Of a stretch of DNA of 64,000 nt, positions 8,592 to 16,956 are shown piece by piece; the stretch's first letter is position 1; each line of letters opens with the position of its first letter. The stretch comes from Weeksellaceae bacterium (GTDB lineage: Bacteria; Bacteroidota; Bacteroidia; Flavobacteriales; Weeksellaceae). The notes under the pieces were generated by a model. The model was given only the letters and a program-made list of their open reading frames with translations. It was not told the origin of the DNA and did no database searches. The position numbers and the translations under genes are program-made. The DNA is taken from the NCBI GenBank assembly GCA_019459455.1, contig JAIBEX010000019.1, positions 112,040 to 176,039 of the forward strand. The letters are read 5' to 3'.

Positions 8592-8599
8592 CAAATATA
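8592..8599 (-). promoter_or_regulatory. -7 element for the PUR gene
   Basis: TATATTTG on the minus strand, 29 nt upstream of the start at 8562. Confidence 0.55.
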
Positions 8600-8679
8600 A
8601 AAGATTTCCCGGAACTGCAAAATATTTTCCTTAAATATTTGCTAAGTAAAACGGATTATCAATAAAAAAAAGACAAAAA

Positions 8680-10341
8680 CTATGCAGACTTGTTGTTTTC
8701 TATTTCTGTGAGGTTCAATATTTTATCCGCCCGTTTTGCACTGGATTCACGGTGGGTGATGATTACAGAGGTGCAGTGGTGGAGGTATTTTTCAATGTTC
8801 TGAAGGATATTTTCCTCAGTTTCAGTGTCCAGCGCCGAGAGTGAATCGTCAAAAATCAGGATTGAGGGTTCCTTGATCAGGGCGCGCGCAATGCAGATGC
8901 GCTGTTTCTGACCTCCGGAAAGCATCACCCCCCGTTCTCCAACCATGGTCTTGTACTGATCCTTGAACTCTACTATGTTTTTATGGACGTCAGCTTTCTT
9001 TGCGAATTCCACCACCTTTGCCAGCGTTGGATTATCGACGGCAAAGCCGATATTGTTTTCAACGGTATCTGAAAACAGGTAGCTTTCCTGTGGGATATAT
9101 CCAATATGTCTGCGGTAATTTTGCAGACTGTGGTCCTTCAGGTTTTTACCATCCACCCAAATTTCTCCTTCCGTGGGATCTATTAACCTGGCAAGGAGTA
9201 AGGCAATGGTTGACTTTCCGCTTCCGGTTTTTCCCATTATCGCCAGTGATTTTCCCGCTTCTATTTTGAAACTTAAATTGTGAAGCGCCTTAATGCCCGT
9301 GTTCGGATACGTGTAGGACACATTCCGGAACTCGATATCCCCCGAAACCGGAAATATCCCGGACTCACCTTCGGTGACTTCAGACTTCATGTCCAGAAAT
9401 TCATTGATTCTCGCCATGGATGCTTCTGCCCGCTGGTTGATGGATGTAACCCACCCCACCAGAGAGAAAGGCCAAATCAGAATATTGATGTACATAAAAA
9501 AATCGGCGATCTTCCCGACTGAAAGTTCATTGTTAAGATACTTCTGACCGCCGATGAAAAGGACGGCAACATTCAGAAGACCAATAACGAAAAGGATGAT
9601 CGTGAAAAAGTATGCTTCTGTCTTTGCAAGGTCCAGCGCTTTATCCTGATAATCTTTGACCTTGAGACCATAATTTTTTTCGATGTATTTTTCTTTTGCA
9701 AAGAACTTCACAACACGGATCCCGGAAAAACTGTCCTGCACAAATGTTGAAATCGCCGACTGGCTCTTCTGCATCACCTTTGATTTACGGTTGATCACGG
9801 AACTCACCCAGTAAATCAGAAAAGACAGAATCGGGAGTGGAATAAGCGTCCAGAGCGTCATGGAAACATCAGTCCGGATCATATAAACACTCGTGATGAG
9901 CAATAGAATGAGCAGGTTTACCACATACATCACCCCCGGCCCCAGGTACATCCTTACCGCGACCACATCCTCACTTAAACGGTTCATCAGGTCTCCGGTG
10001 GTCGTTTTTTTGAAGTCCGTTAGAGACAGTTCCTGGTAATGCTGGTATATTTTATTCTTCAGTTCATATTCTATCCGGCGGGAAGCCACGATAATGGTCT
10101 GACGCATCATGAACGTGAAAAGGCCCGTTAATATTGAAGAAGCTACAATGATCCCAACATAAATGAGAACCTGCCGGTTAAAACCCAAATGTGAGGTCTG
10201 GGCAATTTCATCCACCGATTTTCCAACAAACTGAACTTTGTAGATATTGAAGAAATTACTCGCAATAATGAACAGGAATCCCCAAAACAACAGCATTCTG
10301 TGTTTCCAGAAATAGGGATTAAGGGTTTTTAACGCGTTCAT
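8680..10341 (-). CDS. ABC exporter, fused membrane and ATPase domains (MsbA-like)
   Basis: A half-transporter with six membrane helices in about residues 15-310 and a C-terminal ATPase. The ATPase has Walker A (GKTGSGKST), the ABC signature (LSGGQKQR) and Walker B (ILIFDDSLSALD). It should work as a homo- or heterodimer exporting lipid or a drug-like molecule; the substrate is unknown. I take the ATG at 10341 (MNALKTLNPYF, 553 aa) rather than the longer frame from 10413. The extra 24 residues are not family-like, and the promoter element at 10383-10390 lies inside them. Confidence 0.85.
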   Translation of the reverse strand: MNALKTLNPYFWKHRMLLFWGFLFIIASNFFNIYKVQFVGKSVDEIAQTSHLGFNRQVLIYVGIIVASSILTGLFTFMMRQTIIVASRRIEYELKNKIYQHYQELSLTDFKKTTTGDLMNRLSEDVVAVRMYLGPGVMYVVNLLILLLITSVYMIRTDVSMTLWTLIPLPILSFLIYWVSSVINRKSKVMQKSQSAISTFVQDSFSGIRVVKFFAKEKYIEKNYGLKVKDYQDKALDLAKTEAYFFTIILFVIGLLNVAVLFIGGQKYLNNELSVGKIADFFMYINILIWPFSLVGWVTSINQRAEASMARINEFLDMKSEVTEGESGIFPVSGDIEFRNVSYTYPNTGIKALHNLSFKIEAGKSLAIMGKTGSGKSTIALLLARLIDPTEGEIWVDGKNLKDHSLQNYRRHIGYIPQESYLFSDTVENNIGFAVDNPTLAKVVEFAKKADVHKNIVEFKDQYKTMVGERGVMLSGGQKQRICIARALIKEPSILIFDDSLSALDTETEENILQNIEKYLHHCTSVIITHRESSAKRADKILNLTEIENNKSA

Positions 10342-10382
10342 AGTCTGTATAAATCTGCTCGCAGCCGTAGAGTATTGGCGTG

Positions 10383-10390
10383 CAAAAATA
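10383..10390 (-). promoter_or_regulatory. -7 element for the ABC exporter
   Basis: TATTTTTG on the minus strand, 41 nt upstream of the chosen start at 10341. It argues against a start at 10413. Confidence 0.5.
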
Positions 10391-10447
10391 CAAAAATGAA
10401 AATGGTTTTTCAAAAGGCCAATGCCCCGGCGATAAGTAAAAAATTGC

Positions 10448-10455
10448 TATCTTTG
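10448..10455 (+). promoter_or_regulatory. -7 element for nusB-DUF1573-yajC
   Basis: TATCTTTG, 22 nt upstream of the chosen nusB ATG at 10478; an in-frame ATG at 10466 is also downstream. Confidence 0.6.
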
Positions 10456-10477
10456 CCGGCACAAAATGCTCTTTGAA

Positions 10478-11383
10478 ATGTTAGGAAGACGACAGATCCG
10501 TGAAAAAGTGGTGGAAACCCTCTATTCGTATTATCAAAATCCGATTAAGTTTGATGTATTGGAAAAGAATATGCTGAATGAAATCGATAAGATTTATCAC
10601 CTCTATATCTACCAGCTCAATTTCATGGTGGCCCTGAAAGAACTTGCAGAGAAGCAAATTGAAATCGGTAAAAAGAAGTATCTGAGAACCGATGCGGAGT
10701 TACACCCCAACCAACGATTCATCAACAATCAGGTTCTGAAAAAGATTGAAGAGAATGCTGAACGCAGGTCTTTCACCGCAAAGCACCGGGAACTTACCTG
10801 GGAAATGCATGACGACCTTTTGGTTAAAACCTTCCAAAGGATCACAGCAGGAAAAAGATACCAGGATTTCATGAAGGAAGAGGATCAATCTTTTGAACAG
10901 GACCAAAAATTCATCGGCAAACTGTTTTTACGGTACATCGCTGAAAATGAGGACTTTCATGAGCATCTGGAAGAAAAAGAAATGAGTTGGGCCGATGATT
11001 TCCACATTTCAAACTCCATGATTCAGAAAACCATTGGTTTTTTCAAGGAAGACCAGCCATCCAACACCCTGATTAAAATGATCAAGGACCAGGAGGATGA
11101 GGAATTTGCAAAGAAACTGCTGAAAGAAAGCCTGAACAACTGGGAGGAAAGTGAGAAGAAACTTGAAGATAAACTTGAGAACTGGGATCTGGAAAGAGTG
11201 GCACTTATGGACAAGATTATTCTTGTGACGGCCATCACCGAACTGGACCGTTTTCCTCTAACCCCTTCCCGTGTCATTATTAATGAATATATAGAAATTT
11301 CCAAAGTATATGCCACGGACAGGTCGAATATCTTTGTGAACGGAATACTAGATAAATATACGAAAGAATTAAACCGAATATAA
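10478..11383 (+). CDS. nusB: Transcription antitermination factor NusB, long form
   Basis: The 301-aa protein is about twice the length of E. coli NusB. The C-terminal 130 residues match the helical NusB fold, including WDLERVALMDKIIL, TPSRVIINEYIEISKVY and FVNGILDKY. The N-terminal half begins MLGRRQIREKVVETLYSYY, the usual NusB start, and then carries the extended helical insertion common in Bacteroidota. NusB binds boxA RNA with S10 in rRNA antitermination. ATG 10478 is preferred over 10466 because it gives this family N-terminus. It is first in an operon with a DUF1573 lipoprotein (10-nt gap) and yajC. Confidence 0.88.
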   Translation: MLGRRQIREKVVETLYSYYQNPIKFDVLEKNMLNEIDKIYHLYIYQLNFMVALKELAEKQIEIGKKKYLRTDAELHPNQRFINNQVLKKIEENAERRSFTAKHRELTWEMHDDLLVKTFQRITAGKRYQDFMKEEDQSFEQDQKFIGKLFLRYIAENEDFHEHLEEKEMSWADDFHISNSMIQKTIGFFKEDQPSNTLIKMIKDQEDEEFAKKLLKESLNNWEESEKKLEDKLENWDLERVALMDKIILVTAITELDRFPLTPSRVIINEYIEISKVYATDRSNIFVNGILDKYTKELNRI

Positions 11384-11393
11384 TTACAGAAAA

Positions 11394-11903
11394 ATGAAAA
11401 AGTCAATAGTTGTTTTGTCACTTTTCGTCGCTGCCTTAGGAGTGACTTCATGTGAAAAAAAAGAAAAGGCAGATGTCCTGACGCAGGAACCTGTAGAACT
11501 GCAAGGCAATCCAAAAGGTCTTGATGTAAATGCAGAAGCCCCTGTGGTAGACTCTCAGGAAGAGCTGATTAAAAAGGCACAGTCCCACCCGTTAACCAGT
11601 CTTGCGCTGTCTGAAAATCATTTTGATTTTAAAAGTGTAAAGAAAGGTGAAAAAGTAACGCACGTGTACGAGGTCACCAATACCGGGAGCAACCCGCTGA
11701 TTATCTCGCAGGTAAAACCCGCTTGTGGATGTACCGCTCCCGACTATACAAAAACACCCATCCTTCCGGGTCAAAAAGGAAATATTACCCTACAGTTTGA
11801 TTCCTCAAGTTTTGACGGACTGCAGAACAAACAGGCAGAAATTTTTGCCAATGTGGAGAAAGCTCCAATTACGATCACCTTTTCTGCCAACGTAATCAAC
11901 TAA
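11394..11903 (+). CDS. DUF1573 lipoprotein
   Basis: The 169-aa product has a lipoprotein signal ending at Cys20 (GVTSC), a charged spacer, and a DUF1573 beta-sandwich from about residue 70: KGEKVTHVYEVTNTG, then KPACGCTAPDY, then PGQKGNITLQFDSS. DUF1573 domains are ASH/HYDIN-like Ig folds of unknown function, exported in Bacteroidota. The position between nusB and yajC, 11 nt before yajC, is a common gene order in this phylum and suggests co-transcription. No direct functional link is known. Confidence 0.85.
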   Translation: MKKSIVVLSLFVAALGVTSCEKKEKADVLTQEPVELQGNPKGLDVNAEAPVVDSQEELIKKAQSHPLTSLALSENHFDFKSVKKGEKVTHVYEVTNTGSNPLIISQVKPACGCTAPDYTKTPILPGQKGNITLQFDSSSFDGLQNKQAEIFANVEKAPITITFSANVIN

Positions 11904-11914
11904 ATTAAATACAA

Positions 11915-12244
11915 ATGATAAGTATATTTTTACAGGCTCCGGCCGCCGGTGGCAGCAGTATGACGATGATGCTCATGATGGGCTTGATGTTCGTTGGATT
12001 TTATTTTCTGATGATCCGCCCGCAAATGAGAAAGGCAAAACAGGAAAAAGGCTTCCAGGAGTCTCTTAAAGTAGGGCAAAGAGTAGTAACTACCGCAGGT
12101 CTGCACGGACGGATTGCTCAGATTATGGAAGACGGGATCGTGATTGAAACACTTTCAGGAAAACTGAAGTTTGAAAAATCATCTATTTCGCGCGATTATA
12201 CACAGGTAAGATTTCCTGATAGCGCTGTAGAAGAAAAGAAATAA
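11915..12244 (+). CDS. yajC: Preprotein translocase auxiliary subunit YajC
   Basis: YajC is a single-span inner-membrane protein associated with SecDF. The 109-aa product has one helix at about residues 16-35, followed by the family hallmark FYFLMIRPQMRKAK, and a cytosolic domain with KVGQRVVTTAGLHGRIAQI. Length and motif are normal. It is the last gene of the nusB operon and is followed by a strong terminator. Confidence 0.93.
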   Translation: MISIFLQAPAAGGSSMTMMLMMGLMFVGFYFLMIRPQMRKAKQEKGFQESLKVGQRVVTTAGLHGRIAQIMEDGIVIETLSGKLKFEKSSISRDYTQVRFPDSAVEEKK

Positions 12245-12263
12245 GCCTTCAGCTATAAAAAAC

Positions 12264-12296
12264 AAAAACGTACTGAGATTCAGTACGTTTTTTGTT
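12264..12296. terminator. Bidirectional terminator between yajC and tRNA-His
   Basis: A perfect 13-bp stem with a 3-nt loop: arm 12264-12276 (core CGTACTGA) and arm 12280-12292, with T-runs on both strands. It separates yajC (plus) from the convergent tRNA (minus). Confidence 0.8.
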
Positions 12297-12298
12297 TG

Positions 12299-12373
12299 GG
12301 TGAATGAGGGGTCTCGAACCCCCGACCTCCGGAACCACAATCCGGCGCTCTAACCAACTGAGCTACAATCACC
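12299..12373 (-). tRNA. tRNA-His (anticodon GTG)
   Basis: Read on the minus strand, the sequence folds as a cloverleaf. The acceptor stem GTGATTG pairs with CATTCAC with one internal U-U mismatch. The D-arm begins TAGCTCAG, the anticodon stem CCGGA/TCCGG closes the loop TTGTGGT with anticodon GTG, and the T-arm has TTCGAGA. A G precedes the acceptor stem opposite C73, the G-1 identity element of tRNA-His. The 3' CCA is not encoded. Confidence 0.93.
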
Positions 12374-12407
12374 GTTTGAGGTTGCAAATATAAAGCTTTT
12401 CGAGAAA

Positions 12408-13127
12408 TTACAAAATTATTCCGTCAAAATTTTTGAAGGCCAGTAATCTTTCTGTCGTGAAGCCCTCCGCGTAACGAACGCCCGAGAGGCGGCCGAGATC
12501 CTGCGCTCTATAAGTGAGGCTTTCTAAGAAGTCTTTCGTCGCTATCGGCGTCATGGGTTCCTGGGAATCCGGATCGTAAAACTGGGTTTTATAGGCTAAA
12601 CAGGCTTCAATTTTCCGATCCATGAAATCTGATATATCCACAACGAAATCCGGGGTGATGTGTTTCCACTGAATGTAGTGAAAAACGTGCTTTGGCCGCC
12701 ACGGCCCTTGTACATCTCCATCAAGGTCAGTCTTAATTTTTACAAGACCTGCCAGAAAACATGAATCTGAAACCAATTTTGCTGCTTTCGCATGGTCGGG
12801 GTGGCGGTCTTCTATTGCGTTGGCAAATATAATGTCCGGCTGATATTTGCGGATCACTTTAACAATTTCCAACTGTTGCGCTTCCGTGTTCAAAAGAAAC
12901 CCGTCTTTCATCTTTAAATTTTCGCGAGCAGAGATGTTCAGGATTTTAGAGGCTTCCGCCGCTTCCTGCGCTCTTGTAATGTTGGTGCCGCGCGTGCCCA
13001 GTTCACCCTCAGTCAGATCCACAATGGCTGCTGTTTTGCCTTCAGAAATTAATTTTGCAATCGTTCCGCCACAACCGAGTTCTACGTCGTCAGGATGCGC
13101 TCCTATGGCTAAAATATCCACTTTCAT
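12408..13127 (-). CDS. bshB1: Bacillithiol biosynthesis deacetylase BshB1
   Basis: BshB1 removes the acetyl group from GlcNAc-malate in bacillithiol synthesis, the low-molecular-weight thiol used instead of glutathione. The 239-aa product is a LmbE/PIG-L-type zinc deacetylase with the AHPDD motif (residues 10-14) and the downstream DRHPDH metal and catalytic segment; TEGELGTRG is also characteristic. Other bsh genes are not in the window. The start codon lies 4 nt after a -7 element, suggesting a leaderless transcript. Confidence 0.92.
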   Translation of the reverse strand: MKVDILAIGAHPDDVELGCGGTIAKLISEGKTAAIVDLTEGELGTRGTNITRAQEAAEASKILNISARENLKMKDGFLLNTEAQQLEIVKVIRKYQPDIIFANAIEDRHPDHAKAAKLVSDSCFLAGLVKIKTDLDGDVQGPWRPKHVFHYIQWKHITPDFVVDISDFMDRKIEACLAYKTQFYDPDSQEPMTPIATKDFLESLTYRAQDLGRLSGVRYAEGFTTERLLAFKNFDGIIL

Positions 13128-13131
13128 CTTT

Positions 13132-13139
13132 CAAATATA
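13132..13139 (-). promoter_or_regulatory. -7 element abutting the bshB1 start codon
   Basis: TATATTTG on the minus strand, separated from the ATG (13127-13125) by four bases. Transcription would start at or beside the A of the ATG. Confidence 0.55.
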
Positions 13140-13144
13140 CAGTT

Positions 13145-13175
13145 AAAAAAAATTCCCGGCCTTTACAGCCGGGAA
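13145..13175 (-). terminator. Terminator of the TPR-protein transcription unit
   Basis: TTCCCGGC (13153-13160) and GCCGGGAA (13168-13175) form an 8-bp GC-rich stem with a 7-nt loop. On the minus strand it is followed by eight T, just upstream of the bshB1 promoter. Confidence 0.8.
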
Positions 13176-13195
13176 GTATGGTTCATTTTATATGT

Positions 13196-14869
13196 TTACT
13201 TATTCAGGTTCGCGTTTAAACTTACTGCATCCTGGTAAGTTGGATTAAGTTGCACTGCCTTTGCCGCGTAATCCTTTGCTTTAGCCATATCCTTAGTCTG
13301 GTTGAAGTAAGCAATCAGATAGTAGGCGTAAGAAAGAGTTTCTCTCTGGCCTGCCTGCTCTTCAGGTTTCTGCGTTAGCACAGTGTCAATAAACTTCTGG
13401 TAAGAGGCTTCAGCCATTGCCTCGTTTCCTAACTGTTGATATGAAGCGCCCTTTGCGTAATAGGAGTATGCCCAAGTTGGAGAAAGCGTAATCATTTTAT
13501 CCCATGTAAGGATAGCACCATTCCAGTTTTTAGCTTCCTGATATGCGCTACCAAGTTTTACCAGTGCGTCCAAATCGTTGGGATTAGAAGCAATCTGTTT
13601 TTTCAGTGCTTCGATTGCAGGACTTGTAGGACCTGCGTTTGCAGCAATGTTACTTGCCCCACCGCCTTGGATTTTCAAAAGTTCCATATTCCAGTCGAGC
13701 GTCTCATCTTTTGCATTCTTCGCGATTGCAATCTTTTGCTGAGACTCCATCATCATTGCTGATTTCCTGGCCGCATCTTTTTCGTCCTTGGCCAAACCGG
13801 CGATAATCAATCCTTCAAGACCACGGTCCGCAGGATAAATTCTGGACTTATCGGTTACAGCATTGATAAAGGTATTCAAGTCCGTTTTTGCCTGCGCATA
13901 ATTTCCTTCTGCGTAATCCAGATACGCTCTGAGCTTGAATTTAATGGGATCTTCAACAACATTAAAGACCTTATCAAGCACTGCCTTTGAATTCGTATAA
14001 TCCTGATTGGTGAAATAAAGCTTGGAAATCTCAAGCTGAGTTCCCGGATCTTCATCTGCATATTTCGCATAGTTAATAAGGGCCTGTGTGGCGTTTTGAG
14101 GCTGCTGAAACTTCATTTCATAGGCTGCCAATGCCCGGTAAGCAGGGGCATACGTCGCATCGGTGGCAATCGCCTGGGAAATTTTTTCCTTGGCCATCTT
14201 CCACTGGTTTGCCTGCATCCATAAGGTGCCCATCCTGGTATAAACAGAAGCCTTGTTCTTTGCAAGCGGAAGTGCTTTTTCATAAGCCGTCATTGCATTC
14301 CCGGCCACCTGTGGGCTGTTAGACAGCTTCAGACGGTATGCATCTCCCAACGTATAGTAATAGGGTGCAGGAACGCCTGACTTCATCGCTTTTTCAACAG
14401 CTTTATCCAGATACTGAATCGCCAGGTCGGGATTACTGGTTTTCTCGAAGAGTGTCAGTGCCTGTCCCGCTCTGAACAGCACTTCCGCATCCTTCTCCTT
14501 CGAATCTTTTACGATGGTCTGGATTTCAGCAATTGCAGATTTATCGCCTTTACCAAGTTTAATGGTGGCAAGTCCCAATCTGTTCAAATAGCTTTTGCTT
14601 TCGGAGGCAAGACCCTTCCTGAAATTCTGCTCGGCTTTTGTCCAATCCGGTTCATTTTGTGTTAAGTATGTATTTCCTAAGTAAAAATAGTTTTCTGCTG
14701 ACGGAGATTTAGCCACCATTTCTTCAAAATTCTTTTTGGCCTGTGCATATTTATGGCTGTCCATGCTGGTAACTCCATCCTGCAAGGTTTGACCAAAAGT
14801 GAAGTTCGCAAAAAAAGCTGCTGCCACTGCGAAAACGACTTTTTGGGATAATTTCATTTTATTTTTCAT
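13196..14869 (-). CDS. Secreted tetratricopeptide-repeat protein
   Basis: The 557-aa product has a signal peptide (cleavage about residue 26, ANFTFGQ) and then almost entirely TPR-like helical repeats. Examples are AENYFYLGNTYLTQNEPDWTKA near residue 55, PAYRALAAYEMKF in the middle, and YSYYAKGASYQQLGNEAMAEA near the end. A low-complexity alanine-rich linker (ASNIAANAGPTSP) splits the repeats at about residue 405. It probably acts as a periplasmic scaffold. It is last in the unit with the PstS-like lipoprotein, downstream of the TonB locus, a common arrangement in Flavobacteriia. Confidence 0.82.
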   Translation of the reverse strand: MKNKMKLSQKVVFAVAAAFFANFTFGQTLQDGVTSMDSHKYAQAKKNFEEMVAKSPSAENYFYLGNTYLTQNEPDWTKAEQNFRKGLASESKSYLNRLGLATIKLGKGDKSAIAEIQTIVKDSKEKDAEVLFRAGQALTLFEKTSNPDLAIQYLDKAVEKAMKSGVPAPYYYTLGDAYRLKLSNSPQVAGNAMTAYEKALPLAKNKASVYTRMGTLWMQANQWKMAKEKISQAIATDATYAPAYRALAAYEMKFQQPQNATQALINYAKYADEDPGTQLEISKLYFTNQDYTNSKAVLDKVFNVVEDPIKFKLRAYLDYAEGNYAQAKTDLNTFINAVTDKSRIYPADRGLEGLIIAGLAKDEKDAARKSAMMMESQQKIAIAKNAKDETLDWNMELLKIQGGGASNIAANAGPTSPAIEALKKQIASNPNDLDALVKLGSAYQEAKNWNGAILTWDKMITLSPTWAYSYYAKGASYQQLGNEAMAEASYQKFIDTVLTQKPEEQAGQRETLSYAYYLIAYFNQTKDMAKAKDYAAKAVQLNPTYQDAVSLNANLNK

Positions 14870-14965
14870 TTTAAAGTTGATAATTATATTTAATTCTGCA
14901 ATAATTACACAATATCCATTCCAAAAACTCAGAAAGAATAAGGAAACTATGTAAACTGCTTAAAA

Positions 14966-15835
14966 TCAGTACATCTGAACTTCTCTTTTGTAAAGATAGT
15001 ACCTCTGTAAACCCTCTTTTTCCACAATCATCTGTCCTAAATGGGTACAGGAGAAACGGATAAATCCGTGCGCAATATTGAACGTCTGTTCATTGATGAG
15101 GAAATAAAGCACGCGCGTAAAAGGATAGGACATACCCCCCAAGTTCTCCAGACCAGGAGTATAGGTTATGCCTTTATCCACCACCGGCAGAATCCGCACC
15201 CTGGACCTTAATTCCGCAGCTTGCTTAGCATAGGGCCGGCTTAGCGTGTTGAGGCCGATTACCCCAATCTTATCCGTATACTTCGTAAGATCCTTAATGA
15301 TATTTTGATTTCCGTTAATGATGGAATATTTAAGCTCAGAAGGTTTCTTATTCAGTTTCTGGGCGACAAAATTGAGGTTGCTGGAATTGGTGCCGTCAAA
15401 GATCATTCGTTTCTCATCGGACTGCAAAGCCGCAGCAATCTCCTCCATGGAAATGCTTTTGATTCCTGACTCTTTTGGAACGACGAAAACTACTGCATCA
15501 GCTGCAAACTTCGCAGGTTCAAATTTGTTTTCGGTAATCCGTATGTACTCTTTTTTTTCGTTCTCCGTCAGTTCTCTGGACATCACGACTACTTTGGCCT
15601 TCCCCTGCAAAAGATCCATGAAAGCAAGGTCTTCCTTTCTGGTAACTACCTTAAGCTTCGTTTCGGGATAGTTTATCATATAACCATCAGCAAGGGCTTC
15701 TGTAACACTTTGAAACGAATCGTCGGTGAGGACCGTAAGATTGCCTTGATGATAGTTTACGGTTTCATTGCTTTTCTTCTTACCACAACTTACAAGTATG
15801 GTACATAGAAATATTATTAAAATATTATTCCTCAT
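14966..15835 (-). CDS. PstS-like substrate-binding lipoprotein
   Basis: The 289-aa product carries a lipoprotein signal with Cys17 (IFLCTILVSCGKK), then a type II periplasmic binding fold: a phosphate-binding-like start (LTVLTDDSFQSVTEAL), VVVMSRELTENE, and FDGTNSSNLNFV. No ABC permease or ATPase is nearby, and the gene lies beside a TonB-ExbBD locus. It may therefore feed or sense a ligand for TonB-dependent uptake instead of classical Pst import; that is an inference. Its start overlaps the upstream 65-aa gene by 11 nt, indicating translational coupling. Confidence 0.75.
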   Translation of the reverse strand: MRNNILIIFLCTILVSCGKKKSNETVNYHQGNLTVLTDDSFQSVTEALADGYMINYPETKLKVVTRKEDLAFMDLLQGKAKVVVMSRELTENEKKEYIRITENKFEPAKFAADAVVFVVPKESGIKSISMEEIAAALQSDEKRMIFDGTNSSNLNFVAQKLNKKPSELKYSIINGNQNIIKDLTKYTDKIGVIGLNTLSRPYAKQAAELRSRVRILPVVDKGITYTPGLENLGGMSYPFTRVLYFLINEQTFNIAHGFIRFSCTHLGQMIVEKEGLQRYYLYKREVQMY

Positions 15836-16022
15836 TTCGATCCTGTTTTAGCCTGTAAATAGCCCTGATAATTCGAAAGAGTCCATATAGCATCATTAAT
15901 CCACCTAAAGCATAAGCGATATTCGGTTCCAATGGGATGAAGAACCAGAGTTTCAGTATAATGAAGATACCAAGAATTATATAGAAGACGCCAGCAACGA
16001 TTGAAAGCCAGTTAAACATCAT
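15825..16022 (-). CDS. Small two-helix membrane protein
   Basis: The frame can be extended to 16079, but that start lies upstream of a terminator hairpin (16045-16074) and a -7 element (16028-16035). The supported start is ATG 16022 or the adjacent ATG 16019, giving about 65 residues. The protein has two membrane helices (SIVAGVFYIILGIFIILKL and YALGGLMMLYGLFRII) and a short charged C-terminus. I do not recognise a named family. It overlaps and probably couples to the PstS-like gene. Confidence 0.7.
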   Translation of the reverse strand: MMFNWLSIVAGVFYIILGIFIILKLWFFIPLEPNIAYALGGLMMLYGLFRIIRAIYRLKQDRNEE

Positions 16023-16027
16023 AACAG

Positions 16028-16035
16028 CAAAAATA
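16028..16035 (-). promoter_or_regulatory. -7 element upstream of the 65-aa membrane protein
   Basis: TATTTTTG on the minus strand, 5 nt before the ATG at 16022; a CAAA (TTTG on the minus strand) at 16059-16062 gives a 23-nt spacer. It would start a second transcription unit after tonB with a nearly leaderless mRNA. Confidence 0.5.
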
Positions 16036-16044
16036 TGAAAAATT

Positions 16045-16074
16045 AAAAAAAGAGAAACCAAAGCTTCTCTTTTT
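16045..16074 (-). terminator. Terminator or attenuator after tonB
   Basis: AGAGAA (16051-16056) and TTCTCT (16065-16070), extended by A/T pairs, form a hairpin followed on the minus strand by a T-run. It lies 23 nt after the tonB stop and before the next promoter. Confidence 0.6.
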
Positions 16075-16096
16075 GACAATTATATTTAAATAATTC

Positions 16097-16933
16097 CTAT
16101 TCGAAATTCATTTTAAGAGGCATTCTGAAACGGTAACGTACCGACTGTCCGTTCACTTTGGCGGGTGTCCATTTGTTCTTGATCGATTTAATCGTCCGTA
16201 CTGCTTCTCCATTGAAGGTTGAATTACCGCCGTTTGCTTTAACATCAGTGATAGATCCGTCTCTTTCCACAACGAAAGTAATCTCAGTACTTACCGTACC
16301 CTCGCCTTCCATTGCGTCTACATCAAAGTTACTCTGAACTTTGTTTCTGAAGGAATTGATTCCTCCCGGAAACTCTGCCAACTGCTCTACATCGTCATAT
16401 ACCTTCTTTTCATCAACTTTTGGTGCTTCAATAGTTGCCGCTTTAGTACCTGTTGAAGGTGGCGGTGGTGGTGGAGTATATGTCGGCGTTTTTACCCCTT
16501 CCTGGTTTTGAAGTCCGGTTGTCGTTTCCAACTGTTTGGAAATCGGAGGTGGGGGTGTTTCTACTTTAGGAGCTTTTTTCGGTTCCGGAACTACGTTTTG
16601 AATAATCTCCTGTTTCGGCTCTTCCTTTGGTGGAGGAGGAGGCGGTGGCGGTTCCTTTTCCTTAGGTTGCTCAATGATCCTATCCTCTTCCAGAATTTCA
16701 ATCAGGTTCGCATCTACCTCCTGCTTGGCTTCCTGGTTCATTTCCTTAATTTTCAGGATTACAAAGGGGGTAAGAGCCATAACCAAAAACAAAATAGTTC
16801 CCAGTATAAAAGATCTCGTTAATACTTTCGGATAACGGTGTCTAAGGTCATAAGCACCGTATTCTTTATTTCTGTTTTCAAATACAATCTCATCTAAAGT
16901 CAGATTGGGACTGTAATTGTTATCATCTGCCAT
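16097..16933 (-). CDS. tonB: Energy transducer TonB
   Basis: TonB couples the proton motive force harvested by ExbB/ExbD to outer-membrane receptors. The 278-aa product has a cytosolic N-terminal segment with YGAYDLRHRYPKVL, typical of Bacteroidota TonBs, and one helix at about residues 36-56. A long Pro/Glu/Lys-rich periplasmic linker (about 85-185, with runs of 7-8 Pro) follows, then a C-terminal TonB domain (about 190-278, with FRNKVQSNFDVDAM and WTPAKVNGQSVRYRFRMPL). It is the fourth gene of an exbB-exbD-exbD-tonB operon. Confidence 0.92.
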   Translation of the reverse strand: MADDNNYSPNLTLDEIVFENRNKEYGAYDLRHRYPKVLTRSFILGTILFLVMALTPFVILKIKEMNQEAKQEVDANLIEILEEDRIIEQPKEKEPPPPPPPPKEEPKQEIIQNVVPEPKKAPKVETPPPPISKQLETTTGLQNQEGVKTPTYTPPPPPPSTGTKAATIEAPKVDEKKVYDDVEQLAEFPGGINSFRNKVQSNFDVDAMEGEGTVSTEITFVVERDGSITDVKANGGNSTFNGEAVRTIKSIKNKWTPAKVNGQSVRYRFRMPLKMNFE

Positions 16934-16956
16934 TGTATATCTTTTTTATGGTTAGA

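Noticed and set aside
10342..10413. N-terminal extension of the ABC exporter
   Set aside because: A -7 element lies within it and the extra residues are not family-like.
16023..16079. N-terminal extension (MSKREALVS...) of the small membrane protein
   Set aside because: Would have to be transcribed through a terminator hairpin, and the local promoter lies within it; the shorter start is supported.
15825..16079. Complete Pst phosphate import system near the PstS-like gene
   Set aside because: No permease or ATPase genes occur in the surrounding sequence.
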